NCBI GenBank assembly: GCA_903921785.1
Contig: CAIXRH010000249.1
Location: 1 to 52,605 of the forward strand
Direction: 5' to 3'
From: an uncultured Pseudomonadota bacterium
GTDB taxonomy: Bacteria; Myxococcota_A; UBA796; SXON01
Length of the DNA stretch: 52,605 nt
Part shown: one piece after another, positions 17,625-26,010 of the stretch
Layout: every line of letters starts with the position of its first letter
Position numbering within the stretch: position 1 is the stretch's first letter
Program-made: the position numbers and the translations under genes
The notes under the pieces: generated by a model
Told to the model about the DNA's origin: nothing
The model's database searches: none
Seen by the model: only the letters and a program-made list of their open reading frames with translations

Positions 17625-20483
17625 CTACCGAAGCACGTACACCGCGCCCACCTGGGCGGTCATGATGTGCTCGTCGATCCCCGTGCCTTCGTCGCCGCCC
17701 AGGGTGGTGGCGGAGAAGTAGTGCCAGTCCCAGGCGAGGCCGAGGCGGATGGCCGCGGGGGCGGAGCCGAGCGGGATGTCCACCAGGGCGCCCGCGTGGG
17801 TGGCGGCGGGGGCCCAGGCGAAGGTCTCCGCGAGGTCCACGCTGGCGTGGAGGTCGGAAGGGAGGTCGACGTCGAGCTGACCGGCCACCCGCACGCCGAA
17901 CCAGCTCCCGACGGCGAGCTCCGCCGCCTGACGGCTCTCGTCGGTGTACTGGAAGTAGGGCGCGCTCAGCGACTGGATGTCGAGGCCGCCGCCAGCGCGG
18001 AGGCCATCGGCCACCGGGTGCAGGTACCGGCCGCCCGCCGTGATGTCGCGGAGGATGACCAGGAAGCTCTCGCCGTTGACGTCGTAGATATTGGCGGAGA
18101 ACCGACCGTTGGCGCCGAAGACGAGCCGGCCATCGCCCACCGGGAGCCCGTAGTGGCCCTGCACCGCGAGACCCCAGAAGCCCGTGCCCGGCGAGTCGAG
18201 GCTCGCACCAGCGAGGCCGCCGCCGGTGGTGGTGGAGGCGTAGGGACCGCGGAGGTTCACCAGCCCACCGCCGAAGCGCCCGGCCGCCGGCTCGCCGCCG
18301 TTGTTGTTCACCGGCGCGGGTCGCGGCTTGTTCACGGTCGTGCTGCTGCCGCCGCCGGAAGACCCGCCGCCAAAGCCGCCGAACCCACCGCCGCCGCCCG
18401 TGGAGCGGCTCTCGGTGCTCGCGCTCGCCGCGGCCTTCCCGCCGGCCTGCTCCAGCGTGCCCAGCTCGAGGCTGGTGATCGCCGTGCCCGCCGCGACCGT
18501 GACCTTCAGCGGCCCGTCCTTCCCGGCGGCGAGCTGCGCCGTGAAGGAGTAGGTGCCGTCGCGGCCGTCGGTGATCGGGCCGATGGAGGCCCCGCCCGCG
18601 CTGACCTGGAGCTTCTGCCCCGCCACGCCGACGCCGTTGTCGTCGTTGATGCGCACCTGCACGAGGATCGCGGCGCCGGGCGTGGTGTACCCGGGGGTGG
18701 TGGAGATCTGCATGTCGGCCGGGGGGCCGCTCGGGGGGATCACGCCTTCTCGGACCACGGTGAGCGTGGGCGAAGCGTGCTGCCAGCGCTCGAGCGCGGC
18801 GAGGTGGGCGGCGCCACCGCCGGGGGCCGGCGCGAGGAACTGCTTCTGCCCCACCTGGAAGACGGGGATCTCCGTCCACAACCCGCCGCCTTCGATGTGC
18901 AGCGTCTGCAGCCCGGCGGTGGTGCCGGCCTTGTAGGTGGCGTGGGCGATGCCCCGCGCGTCCGCCTTCACGGAGGGGGGCAGCACGCCGTCTCCCTTGG
19001 GGACGGAGAGCTTGAATTCCACGTTGGGGACGGGGAGATCGTAGGCGTCGACCGCCACGAGGGTGATGGCGGTGCCGTCGAGGCCGTTGCCGGTGACGGA
19101 CGGCGAGCCGGCCCAGGCGAGGATGCGCGCCGGAGCGAGCGAGGACACGTCCATCGGGGGGGTCCCGTAGACGCGGATGCGCTCGGTCTTGCTGGTGCCG
19201 GAGACGCTGCTCCCGTAGGTGCCGTCCTTGTTGTCGGCCACCTTCCCCGACATCGTGCCGCCGTCGGCGACCAGGGTGGGCGCGCGCCCGGCGAGGGCGG
19301 TGCCGCCGGCGTCCTTGAGGCGCGCGACGACCTTCACCGAGCCGCCGCCCTTGGGGAGGTCGGCGGGGTCGGCGGCCAGCGTCATCGTCGGGAGCGGGTT
19401 GAGCACCCGCAGCTTCCGGCTGGCGACGAGCCCGTTCCAATTGGCGGTCAGCGTGATGTCCTGCCCGGACGCCGGGGAGGTGAACAACCCGGCCATGACC
19501 TTGCCGTCCGGGCCCGGGGCGCCGATGGTGCCCGCCGAGGCAGTGAGCTTGAGGTCGGACGCCGACACGGCCTCGCCGGTGGGCGCCAGGGCGAGCACCC
19601 GGACCGGCAGCGGCGCGCTGGGGTTGGCGACGACGCTCGCGGGCATCGGCAGGAAGACCAGCTGCCCCTGCTGGGGCACGTTGGGCATGGGCACGTCCTT
19701 CTCGGCCTTGGACGTGTCGGTGTTCACGGTCTGCAGGTGGCCGACCGGCTGACGCGGATCGAGCTCCACCTCGAACGCGACGTGGTTCTTGGTGTCGGCC
19801 TTGAAGGGGCCGTACTTCTTGCCGCCGAGGGTGAGCACGTTCACGGAGGCGGAGGGGGCGTCGAACGTGACGGTCTGCTTCACGGTGACCGGCAGGCCGG
19901 CCCACCCCTGGATGGCGGGCGCGGCGGCGTCGGCGACGGTGACCGCGACCATCACCGGGCCGGTGAGCTTGGCCGGGGCGGTATACCGCGCGGCGTAGGT
20001 GCCATCCCCGAGGGGAACGGGCGGGTCTACTGTGCCGACGCTCGCGGTGAGCGCGAAGCGCCGCTGCTCGACCGCCACCGGCGACGTGCCCGAGGGCTTC
20101 ACCTTGATCGTGGCCGTGCCGCCCGCGGCGATGACCGGCGGGTCGAAGGTGACCGCGACGTCCCCGGCGAAGGGCGGCACGACGGGCACCTGCACCGTGT
20201 ACTCCTCGGACTGCGCCTGCACGGTGACCGGGAGGGTCTTCGCGGCGCTCACGCTCGGCGGGGTGTACGAGAACGTGACCACGCAGTCGGCGCCCGTGGT
20301 GACGCCCGCGACCTTTCCGGACTCCGCCTTCACCCGGGCGCGCACGCTACCGCCGCACTTCTCCAGGTACACATGGACTTCCGAGGTGGTGGCACCGTCG
20401 GCGGGGAGGGGAGCGGTGCCGACGAGGACCGCGCCCGCGTAGGCGGGCGCGACGGCCAGGAGCATCGTGAGCAAGAAGGACAC
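17625..20483 (-). CDS. Large exported Ig-repeat protein with C-terminal barrel-like domain
   Basis: A GTG at 20483 with GAGG upstream gives 952 residues and a clean signal sequence (VSFLLTMLLAVAPAYA, cut before Gly); in-frame residues upstream are not protein-like. Residues up to about 690 are a series of Ig-like beta domains with recurring phrases such as ITDGRDGTYSFTAQL and VPLGDGTYAARYTAP, as in invasin/Big-type repeats. A Gly/Ser-rich hinge with an FGGFGGGSS core separates them from a ~220-residue end rich in alternating aromatic and small residues (GLAVQGHYGLPVGD, RLGLAWDWHYFS), probably an 8-strand barrel. It may be an adhesin-like or structural outer-membrane protein. Barrel and repeat counts are estimates. 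Confidence 0.72.
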   Translation of the reverse strand: MSFLLTMLLAVAPAYAGAVLVGTAPLPADGATTSEVHVYLEKCGGSVRARVKAESGKVAGVTTGADCVVTFSYTPPSVSAAKTLPVTVQAQSEEYTVQVPVVPPFAGDVAVTFDPPVIAAGGTATIKVKPSGTSPVAVEQRRFALTASVGTVDPPVPLGDGTYAARYTAPAKLTGPVMVAVTVADAAAPAIQGWAGLPVTVKQTVTFDAPSASVNVLTLGGKKYGPFKADTKNHVAFEVELDPRQPVGHLQTVNTDTSKAEKDVPMPNVPQQGQLVFLPMPASVVANPSAPLPVRVLALAPTGEAVSASDLKLTASAGTIGAPGPDGKVMAGLFTSPASGQDITLTANWNGLVASRKLRVLNPLPTMTLAADPADLPKGGGSVKVVARLKDAGGTALAGRAPTLVADGGTMSGKVADNKDGTYGSSVSGTSKTERIRVYGTPPMDVSSLAPARILAWAGSPSVTGNGLDGTAITLVAVDAYDLPVPNVEFKLSVPKGDGVLPPSVKADARGIAHATYKAGTTAGLQTLHIEGGGLWTEIPVFQVGQKQFLAPAPGGGAAHLAALERWQHASPTLTVVREGVIPPSGPPADMQISTTPGYTTPGAAILVQVRINDDNGVGVAGQKLQVSAGGASIGPITDGRDGTYSFTAQLAAGKDGPLKVTVAAGTAITSLELGTLEQAGGKAAASASTESRSTGGGGGFGGFGGGSSGGGSSTTVNKPRPAPVNNNGGEPAAGRFGGGLVNLRGPYASTTTGGGLAGASLDSPGTGFWGLAVQGHYGLPVGDGRLVFGANGRFSANIYDVNGESFLVILRDITAGGRYLHPVADGLRAGGGLDIQSLSAPYFQYTDESRQAAELAVGSWFGVRVAGQLDVDLPSDLHASVDLAETFAWAPAATHAGALVDIPLGSAPAAIRLGLAWDWHYFSATTLGGDEGTGIDEHIMTAQVGAVYVLR

Positions 20484-20546
20484 GCCGACCTCGGGGACGG
20501 TGGGGATGCGGAATGTACCGCGCGTGCGCGCGCGGGGACGCGAAAC

Positions 20547-20566
20547 GTTCGTCAGGGCCGACGAAC
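20547..20566. promoter_or_regulatory. Inverted repeat upstream of the Ig-repeat gene
   Basis: GTTCGTC and GACGAAC separated by AGGGCC form a perfect 7-bp inverted pair, 64 bp before the Ig-repeat gene start. It could be an operator or a 5' UTR hairpin. Confidence 0.35.
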
Positions 20567-20685
20567 TTCCGGTCCGGGGATGCGCTCGACACCGGCGCTC
20601 GCCGCCCAGGCCACCGGCACCGGAGCGCAGGCCGTGGGTTGAAGCGCGCCCGTGCGCTCGTTGTCGGTGGATCGGAGCGCGGAGG

Positions 20686-20716
20686 GTGGGGATGCGCATT
20701 CGCACACCGTCCCCAC
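20686..20716. other. Larger inverted repeat in intergenic region
   Basis: GTGGGGA (20686-20692) pairs with TCCCCAC (20710-20716), with an inner TGCG/CGCA pair. Together with the neighbouring terminator it fills much of the 282-bp gap between the Ig-repeat and redoxin genes. Confidence 0.35.
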
Positions 20717-20717
20717 T

Positions 20718-20756
20718 CCAAAAGGCGAGCCCGGAGCGGGCCGAAGCCCGCTCCGG
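20718..20756 (-). terminator. Intrinsic terminator of the redoxin gene
   Basis: Perfect 11-bp stem (CCGGAGCGGGC at 20731-20741 with GCCCGCTCCGG at 20746-20756), a 4-nt loop, and TTTT 7 nt further on the minus strand. It sits 9 bp after the redoxin stop codon. Confidence 0.75.
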
Positions 20757-20765
20757 AAGGCGGAC

Positions 20766-21467
20766 TCAGAGCCGACCGACCGCGGTCTCGACCTGGGTGC
20801 CCGAGGCGATGTTGAAGATCTCCACGCCGGGGTCGATGACCACGGTGAAGGGGAGACCCACGCCGCTCATGCCCTCAGCGTACTTGTACATCAAGTCGTC
20901 GGAACCGGCGAGCACCGGCATGGTGAGGCCGTAGGTGTCGGCCCATTCGGCCGCTTCATCGACGCTCGGCGCGGCGCTCTCATCGTTCTCAACGATAACT
21001 TCCAGGACCATGAATCCCGGGCCCTTGTCCTTGTTGTCCTGGTAGATGGCTTCGAGGCCCCCGGCCTCGGATTGACACGCGCCTCACCAGAACGCTGCGA
21101 ACACCATGTAGATCTCGCGGGCGCAGAAGCTGTACATGTGTACGTTCTGGCCGTTCTGATCGGGAAGGGAGAAGTCTTCGGAGACGTCCCCGTTGGCGTA
21201 GCCTTCGCCCTGGATGTCGGCGTGGCAGCTGTCGATCGCCCAGCCGCCCTTGTAGGGGTACTCCCCGCCATCGAGCGGGTCGGTGTGGGCGGTGAGCTCG
21301 GTGCCGTCGTCGGCGCCGTCATCGTCGGAGTCGGGCTTGGCGGGATCGGTGCCCAGATCGGCTTCTTCCGAGCCGAGCAGGCCGTCTCCGTCCGCGTCGA
21401 CATCCACGCTGACGGACGCGGGGGCGCAGCCGGGGAGCGAGGAGAGGGTGAGGAGGGTCAAAAACAA
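20766..21467 (-). CDS. Candidate selenoprotein: thioredoxin/redoxin-fold lipoprotein with UxxC active site
   Basis: Read through one in-frame TGA (21084-21086) this is a 233-residue protein. It starts at TTG 21467 with GAGGTGA upstream and has lipobox LPGC (Cys14). Residues ~20-60 are Asp-rich calcium-type loops ([14 protein letters not shown]). The redoxin domain then runs [21 protein letters not shown], with Sec at 128 where family members have the nucleophilic Cys of WCxxC, and the resolving Cys131 kept. The downstream part is a normal thioredoxin fold including the cis-Pro loop [16 protein letters not shown]-like hairpin follows the TGA at the expected distance. Probably a periplasm-facing thiol oxidoreductase or peroxidase. 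The alternative is a nonsense mutation in an otherwise intact gene. Confidence 0.82.
21053..21069 (-). promoter_or_regulatory. SECIS-like hairpin downstream of the in-frame TGA
   Basis: On the minus strand, 14 nt after the TGA, CGAGGCC and GGCCTCG form a perfect 7-bp stem with a GGG loop. The loop lies 22-24 nt after the TGA and begins with G. Both fit the bacterial SECIS pattern (loop roughly 16-37 nt from UGA, G in its first two positions) recognised by SelB. Confidence 0.7.
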
Positions 21468-21504
21468 CGTTCACCTCGGGGTGGGACCTGATGATCCTGC
21501 GCGC

Positions 21505-21510
21505 AGTGTA
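21505..21510 (-). promoter_or_regulatory. Possible -10 element for the redoxin gene
   Basis: TACACT on the minus strand, about 38 bp before the TTG start, within the 112-bp divergent gap. No clear -35 box. Confidence 0.3.
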
Positions 21511-21541
21511 CCACGCTTTCGGACATGGGCGACCGCGACTT

Positions 21542-21569
21542 TCGACACCGACGTCAAGGAACGGATAAG
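21542..21569 (+). promoter_or_regulatory. Possible sigma-70 promoter of the regulator operon
   Basis: TCGACA, 16 bp, then GATAAG, with the ATG of the downstream gene 10 nt after the hexamer. This predicts a transcript with almost no leader. Confidence 0.4.
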
Positions 21570-21579
21570 CCCGGGGGCG

Positions 21580-21939
21580 ATGCGAGCGCGAGAGGCCGCC
21601 CAGCGGGTGCGACATGACCTCGGAAAGTACGTCCACCTCGAAGCGAGGTGGCTCGGCGAAGATGCGACCGCGGTCGACTACCGTGACGCGCTGCGCACCG
21701 ATCTGTTGCGCACGCGCCGCGGTCCGCAGGGGGATGAAGACTGCCTCACCCTCTGGTTCCGCCTCCGCCCCACCGTGAGCGACTTCGACCTCCACGAGGT
21801 CGACGATCGGGTCACCCGCATCGGCGCCGCGCTGCCCGCGCTGGAGCAGTTGGACCTGCCCGGGCTCCGCGCCCTCGCTCGCGAGGCCCACGAGCTGGGC
21901 GAAGCCTGCCGGCGTCTGGTTGAGCAGGCGGAGGATTAG
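21580..21939 (+). CDS. Small helical protein upstream of sigma-54 regulator, unknown
   Basis: The 119-residue protein ends exactly where the regulator gene begins (TAG then ATG), so the two are almost certainly co-expressed. It is highly charged and predicted mostly helical. The N-terminal helix contains RHDLGKYVHLEARW with His12, which resembles the phospho-accepting helix of Spo0B or Hpt proteins, but the resemblance is only a few residues. A second helical segment lies near the C-terminus (LRALAREAHELGEACRRL). No membrane segment or cysteine pair. A phosphotransfer or adaptor role for the next gene is inference. Confidence 0.6.
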   Translation: MRAREAAQRVRHDLGKYVHLEARWLGEDATAVDYRDALRTDLLRTRRGPQGDEDCLTLWFRLRPTVSDFDLHEVDDRVTRIGAALPALEQLDLPGLRALAREAHELGEACRRLVEQAED

Positions 21940-23556
21940 ATGGCCACCATCCTGGTGATCGACGACCAGGATCGGTACGTCGGCCTCTGCCGCAAGGCGA
22001 TCCCCGAGCACGACTACCTGGGTCCGGCGCGCTGCTGGCGCGAAGCCGCGGAGCTCCTGCGTACGCGTCGCCGGGACGTGGACCTGGTGCTGCTCGACGT
22101 ACACTTCGAGATCCCCGCTGAGGACCTCGTCGGACTGCCCGCCGGCGCCGACGCCAAGACGCTCGCCAAGGTGCGGCGCCGCCAGGGGCTGGAGATCCTC
22201 GCCCGCCTCCGTCGCCGGCTCCCCGACCTCCCGGTCGTGCTGATGACCAGCAAGGACGAGGTGGCGTTGGAGCGCGCGGCCGAGCGCCTCGACGCCGAGG
22301 AGTACACCTACTTCCTCGACGATGAATACGTGGATGCACGCAGCCTCCGCGTGCAGATCGAGAACGTGCTGTCCGCGCGCCGGGGGCGCGAGGCGGAGGG
22401 GCCCGTCTACTGGGGGCGGTCGGCGGAGATGCGGCGCATCCGCGCCCGGCTCCACGTGCTCGCGCGGGGGCGCCTGCCGGTGATCCTCGGCGGGCCCACC
22501 GGCACCGGCAAGTCGATGATCGCGCGCCACGTGGTGCATACCCGCTCGGGGCGGCGTGGCCGCTTCGTGTCGGTCGACCTCAGCACCCTCCCGCGGGACC
22601 TCGTGGCCGCCCAGCTCTTCGGCAGCGCGCGCGGCGCCTACACCGGCAGCGTCGCGGATCGGAAGGGCGCCTTCGAAGAGGCCGACGGCGGCACCCTCTT
22701 CCTCGACGAGATCGGGAATCTCCCGGAAGACGTACAGAAGATGCTCCTGACGGTCCTCCAGGAGGGCGTGGTGACCCGCATCGGGGACACCGCGGAGCGC
22801 CGGGTGGACGTGAAGCTGGTGGTCGCCACCCACGAGGACCTCCCGGAGTTGGTGCGCGCCGGTCGCTTCCGCGCCGACCTCTACATGCGGCTGAACCCAG
22901 CTTGTACGGTCATCCTGCCCCCGCTGGTGAAGCGTCGCGGCGACTTCCACGGGCTCTTGACCTGGGCGGCGTTGCGGGCCTTGGAGTCGCCACAGCTCCT
23001 CGGCCTGGTGCAAGAATACCGCGAGCGCACCGGGCTCGGCGCGGGCACCCCGACGCAGCCCGCCGGGGATGTAGGGGTTCCCCTGAACGGGGAGGTGCCA
23101 CCGACCGTCCCGAACCGGCTGGTGCTCTTGTTCCCGGAGCGCACCCAGCGCCTGCTCCGTCGTCACCGCTGGCCGGGCAACCTCCGAGAATTCGCGATGG
23201 TTTTGGAGAACGCGCTCACGTTCACCTTCGCTGAGCTCGCTGGCTTCGGCGCGGGCGCTCGCGCGGACGTGGTGCAGGTGCGCCCGAAGCTGGTGCGGGA
23301 TCTCCTCCGCGCGGTGCGCGTCGAGCGCGCCAGCGAAGCGGACGGCTGGAGGTGCGAGGTGGTGATCCGCCCCGACCCCACGCTCAACCACCTCGCGCAG
23401 GACGTCGAACGCCAGTACTTTACCCGGCTCTGGGAGCAGGAGGAGGGCGACTTCGCGGCGATGGCCCGCCTTTTGATGGGCGACGAGACCGCCGCCCGGA
23501 AGGTGCAGCTCCGCTTCAACCAGCTCGGGTTGAAGGTGAGGGAGATGAAGGGGTAG
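21940..23556 (+). CDS. Sigma-54-dependent transcriptional activator with atypical receiver domain
   Basis: The 538-residue protein has an N-terminal response-regulator-like domain (acidic pair Asp8-Asp9, likely phospho-Asp53, Thr103), but with about 20 extra residues after Asp53. The usual C-terminal Lys is not evident (FLDDEYVD in its place). The central AAA+ domain has Walker A GGPTGTGKS at 184-192, GAYTGS at 232-237 (the sigma-54-contacting GAFTGA loop), LFLDE at 253-257, FRADLYMRL and RHRWPGNLRE. A ~50-residue insert lies before the last. The C-terminus (EGDFAAMARLLMGDETAA onward) looks like a diverged Fis-type helix-turn-helix. It should activate sigma-54 promoters; targets are unknown. 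Confidence 0.9.
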   Translation: MATILVIDDQDRYVGLCRKAIPEHDYLGPARCWREAAELLRTRRRDVDLVLLDVHFEIPAEDLVGLPAGADAKTLAKVRRRQGLEILARLRRRLPDLPVVLMTSKDEVALERAAERLDAEEYTYFLDDEYVDARSLRVQIENVLSARRGREAEGPVYWGRSAEMRRIRARLHVLARGRLPVILGGPTGTGKSMIARHVVHTRSGRRGRFVSVDLSTLPRDLVAAQLFGSARGAYTGSVADRKGAFEEADGGTLFLDEIGNLPEDVQKMLLTVLQEGVVTRIGDTAERRVDVKLVVATHEDLPELVRAGRFRADLYMRLNPACTVILPPLVKRRGDFHGLLTWAALRALESPQLLGLVQEYRERTGLGAGTPTQPAGDVGVPLNGEVPPTVPNRLVLLFPERTQRLLRRHRWPGNLREFAMVLENALTFTFAELAGFGAGARADVVQVRPKLVRDLLRAVRVERASEADGWRCEVVIRPDPTLNHLAQDVERQYFTRLWEQEEGDFAAMARLLMGDETAARKVQLRFNQLGLKVREMKG

Positions 23557-23658
23557 CGACCCCGGGCGACCGGGAGGGAGCAGACCGGGTGCCCGTCGAG
23601 GCTTGCCCGTGCTACAAAATGACGACGCGACGTCGGGAGTCGAGATGCGGACGGGCGG

Positions 23659-24951
23659 TCAACGCACGATGGCGGCGCCGTCGTTGACGAGGCCCCACCA
23701 CGCGGGCCAGCGGTCCCGAGGCGCCTCGCCGACGCGGGCGCGGAGCCCGGCGAGGTCGAACCCCGGGGCGGGCGCGGGCGCGGCGGTGAAGGTGCCGGCC
23801 TTGATCTCGGCGGCGACGTCCCGGTAGGCCTCGCGGAACGGCTTGTCCCGACGGTAGGCCTCGGCGGCGGCGAAGAGCGGCGCTTCCAGGGGCTTGGGCG
23901 TCGGGACCACGTGCGGCGCGAGGTGCGCGGCGACGCGGAGCGCCTGCCGACCCGCGCGGACCCCTCGAAGGAACGGGGCTTTCGTGAGCTGGGCGTCCCG
24001 CTGGTAGCCGCCGGGCAACGCCATCACGTCCTCGATCTCGCGCCGGGCGGCGCGCACCCCGACCGCCGTCGCACGCAGCAGCTCCGCGACGTCGGGGTTG
24101 CGCTTCTGGGGCATGATGGAGCTGCCGGTGGTGAACGCGTCCGGGAGCTTCACCAAGGTGAATTCGCTGGAGGCGAAGATCACCAGATCCCAGGACCAGC
24201 GCGCCACGAGCGCGGTGGCGGCGCCCAGGGCCCCGAGGACCGCCGACTCCACGAGCCCGCGAGTGAGCTGGGGCGTGGTGACGGGCGCTTCCACCGCGGA
24301 GAACCCGAGGAGCGAGGCAGCGAGGGCGCGGTCCAAGGGGAGGGGGGTGCCGTAGCCGGCGGCGGAGCCGAGCGGGCAGCGGTCGGCCACCGCGCGCGCC
24401 GCGTTCAGCAGCGGGAGGAGATCGAGGAGCGCCGCGGCATACCCGGCGGCCCAGAGCCCGTACGAGCTCGGCATCGCCGGCTGGAGGTGGGTGTAGCCGG
24501 GGAGGGGCGTCGCCTCGTGGGCGGCCGCGAATTCCAGCCACGCGGCGGCGAGGGCGCGCCACTCGGCCTCGAGGCCGTCGAGCTCGTCGAGCGTCCAGAG
24601 GCGCAGGGCGGTGAGCACCTGGTCGTTGCGACTGCGCCCGGTATGGATCTTCCCGGCGACGGCGCCGAGTCGGGCGGTGAGGCGGGCCTCGATCGCGGTG
24701 TGGACGTCCTCCTCCGCGCGGTCGATGACGAAGGTTCCGGCCTCCATCTCGCCGAGGAGCACGGTGAGTCCGCCGCGAAGGGTCTGGCCTTCCTCCGCCG
24801 TGAGGAGCCCCGCCGCTTCGAGCACGCGGGTGTGCGCCGCCGAGCCGACCACGTCGTGGCGGGCCCAGGCGAGGTCGACCGTGGGGTCGTCGCCCACCGT
24901 GAAGTCAGCGACCGCGGCGTCGAGGGCGCCGCCCTTGTCCCAGAGACGCAT
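23659..24951 (-). CDS. argH: Argininosuccinate lyase
   Basis: The 430-residue protein cleaves argininosuccinate to arginine and fumarate, the last step of arginine synthesis. It carries the family signatures HTGRSRNDQV and GSSIMPQKRNPD (fumarate lyase superfamily loop with the catalytic Ser), plus PLPGYTHLQPAMP. It is slightly shorter than typical ArgH (~460), mainly at the C-terminus. Its ATG overlaps the stop of the M20 deacylase gene (ATGA), so it ends an argB-M20-argH operon. The 102-bp gap to the convergent regulator gene has no clear terminator. Confidence 0.95.
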   Translation of the reverse strand: MRLWDKGGALDAAVADFTVGDDPTVDLAWARHDVVGSAAHTRVLEAAGLLTAEEGQTLRGGLTVLLGEMEAGTFVIDRAEEDVHTAIEARLTARLGAVAGKIHTGRSRNDQVLTALRLWTLDELDGLEAEWRALAAAWLEFAAAHEATPLPGYTHLQPAMPSSYGLWAAGYAAALLDLLPLLNAARAVADRCPLGSAAGYGTPLPLDRALAASLLGFSAVEAPVTTPQLTRGLVESAVLGALGAATALVARWSWDLVIFASSEFTLVKLPDAFTTGSSIMPQKRNPDVAELLRATAVGVRAARREIEDVMALPGGYQRDAQLTKAPFLRGVRAGRQALRVAAHLAPHVVPTPKPLEAPLFAAAEAYRRDKPFREAYRDVAAEIKAGTFTAAPAPAPGFDLAGLRARVGEAPRDRWPAWWGLVNDGAAIVR

Positions 24952-26003
24952 CAGCCCTCCTCGGCGTAGAACGCTTCGATCGCGGCGGTATACGCGCCCA
25001 CCGCGGCCTCCACCATCGAGACCTCGACCCACTCGTCCGCGGTGTGGCTCACCTCGGAACGCCCCGGCCCCCACTTCACCGCCGGAACGCCGTGGAGGTG
25101 CGCCCAGTCGGAGAGGGTGGGGGACGCGAATTCCCGAGCTTCGGGGCGCGCCCGCTTCGCTGCGGCGAGGACGCGGCTGTCGGGCGGCGTCGAGACCGCG
25201 TGGAACCGGTCGCTCCGCACCTGCACCTCGGAGCGCACCCGCGTACGGATGAGCTCCGTGAGCTCGACAGGGGCGTAGGCGTCGGTCGTGCGCAGATCGA
25301 TCGTCCAGCGGGCTTCGCCGGGGATCACGTTGTGGCGCTCGCCCGCGTGGGCCATCGTCACCGTGTGGGTCGTGGGCCCGGCCAGCGGATGCACCCGGTC
25401 GAGCCGGAGGTCCTCCACCGCCGTGATGTCCCGCGCCATGAGGTACACGGCGTTCTCCGCGAGGTGGGGCCGAGCGGCGTGGCCCGCGCGCCCCTTGGCG
25501 ACGCAGTCGAGGACCAGGAGGCCGTTCTGTGCCGTCGCGAGGTCGAGCCCGGTGGGCTCGCCCACGATCGCGCCGTCGATACGCGGCAGCTCCGGGAGCA
25601 CGGTCTCGAAACCGTTGCGCCCGGTCTCCTCCTCGGCGGCCGCGACCAGGATCAGCCTTCCTCGCGGCAGCTCCGCCGCGACAAACGCGCACATCATCGC
25701 CGCGAGGCAACCCTTGGCGTCGTTGGCGCCGAGGCCGTAGAGCCGCTCGCCTTCGCGGGTGGGCGTCCACGGGGGGCGCGTCCACTCGGCGGTGGCCGGC
25801 ACCGTGTCGTAGTGGGAGAGCAGGAGGAGGGTGGGGCCCTCCGCCGGTCCGGTCCGCACGACGATGCGGTTCTGCCCCACGCCGCGCACCGCGACGCCAT
25901 GCGCCGCGGCCCAGCCTTCGAAGACCGCGACCACCGGCCCCTCCTCTCGGGACGGGCTCCGTGCCGCGACCAGCCGCTCCAGCAGCGGCAGGACCTCGCT
26001 CAC
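24951..26003 (-). CDS. M20-family deacylase, probable acetylornithine/acetyl-lysine deacetylase
   Basis: The 350-residue protein starts at GTG 26003, 7 bp after argB. It is a zinc-dependent M20 peptidase-fold enzyme: metal ligands in LLSHYDTVP (His) and GLGANDAKG (Asp), and catalytic/ligand Glu in AAEEETG. Its length and position between argB and argH fit removal of the acetyl group from N-acetylornithine (ArgE role). It also resembles LysK, the [LysW]-amino acid hydrolase, but no LysW carrier is seen here. No signal peptide. Confidence 0.85.
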   Translation of the reverse strand: MSEVLPLLERLVAARSPSREEGPVVAVFEGWAAAHGVAVRGVGQNRIVVRTGPAEGPTLLLLSHYDTVPATAEWTRPPWTPTREGERLYGLGANDAKGCLAAMMCAFVAAELPRGRLILVAAAEEETGRNGFETVLPELPRIDGAIVGEPTGLDLATAQNGLLVLDCVAKGRAGHAARPHLAENAVYLMARDITAVEDLRLDRVHPLAGPTTHTVTMAHAGERHNVIPGEARWTIDLRTTDAYAPVELTELIRTRVRSEVQVRSDRFHAVSTPPDSRVLAAAKRARPEAREFASPTLSDWAHLHGVPAVKWGPGRSEVSHTADEWVEVSMVEAAVGAYTAAIEAFYAEEG

Positions 26004-26010
26004 CGCCCGA

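Noticed and set aside
21084-21086. Redoxin gene read as two separate genes or a pseudogene
   Set aside because: Both parts are in the same frame, the stop falls exactly at the catalytic Cys, and a SECIS-like hairpin follows; selenocysteine explains it better, though a nonsense mutation is not excluded.
21319-23391. 690-codon antisense ORF across the sigma-54 regulator
   Set aside because: The opposite strand carries clear AAA+ motifs; this frame has none.
23603-23827. 74-codon ORF with TACAAA -10-like hexamer upstream
   Set aside because: It runs antisense into argH, is Pro/Ala/Arg-rich and has no family features. The hexamer lacks a -35 box.
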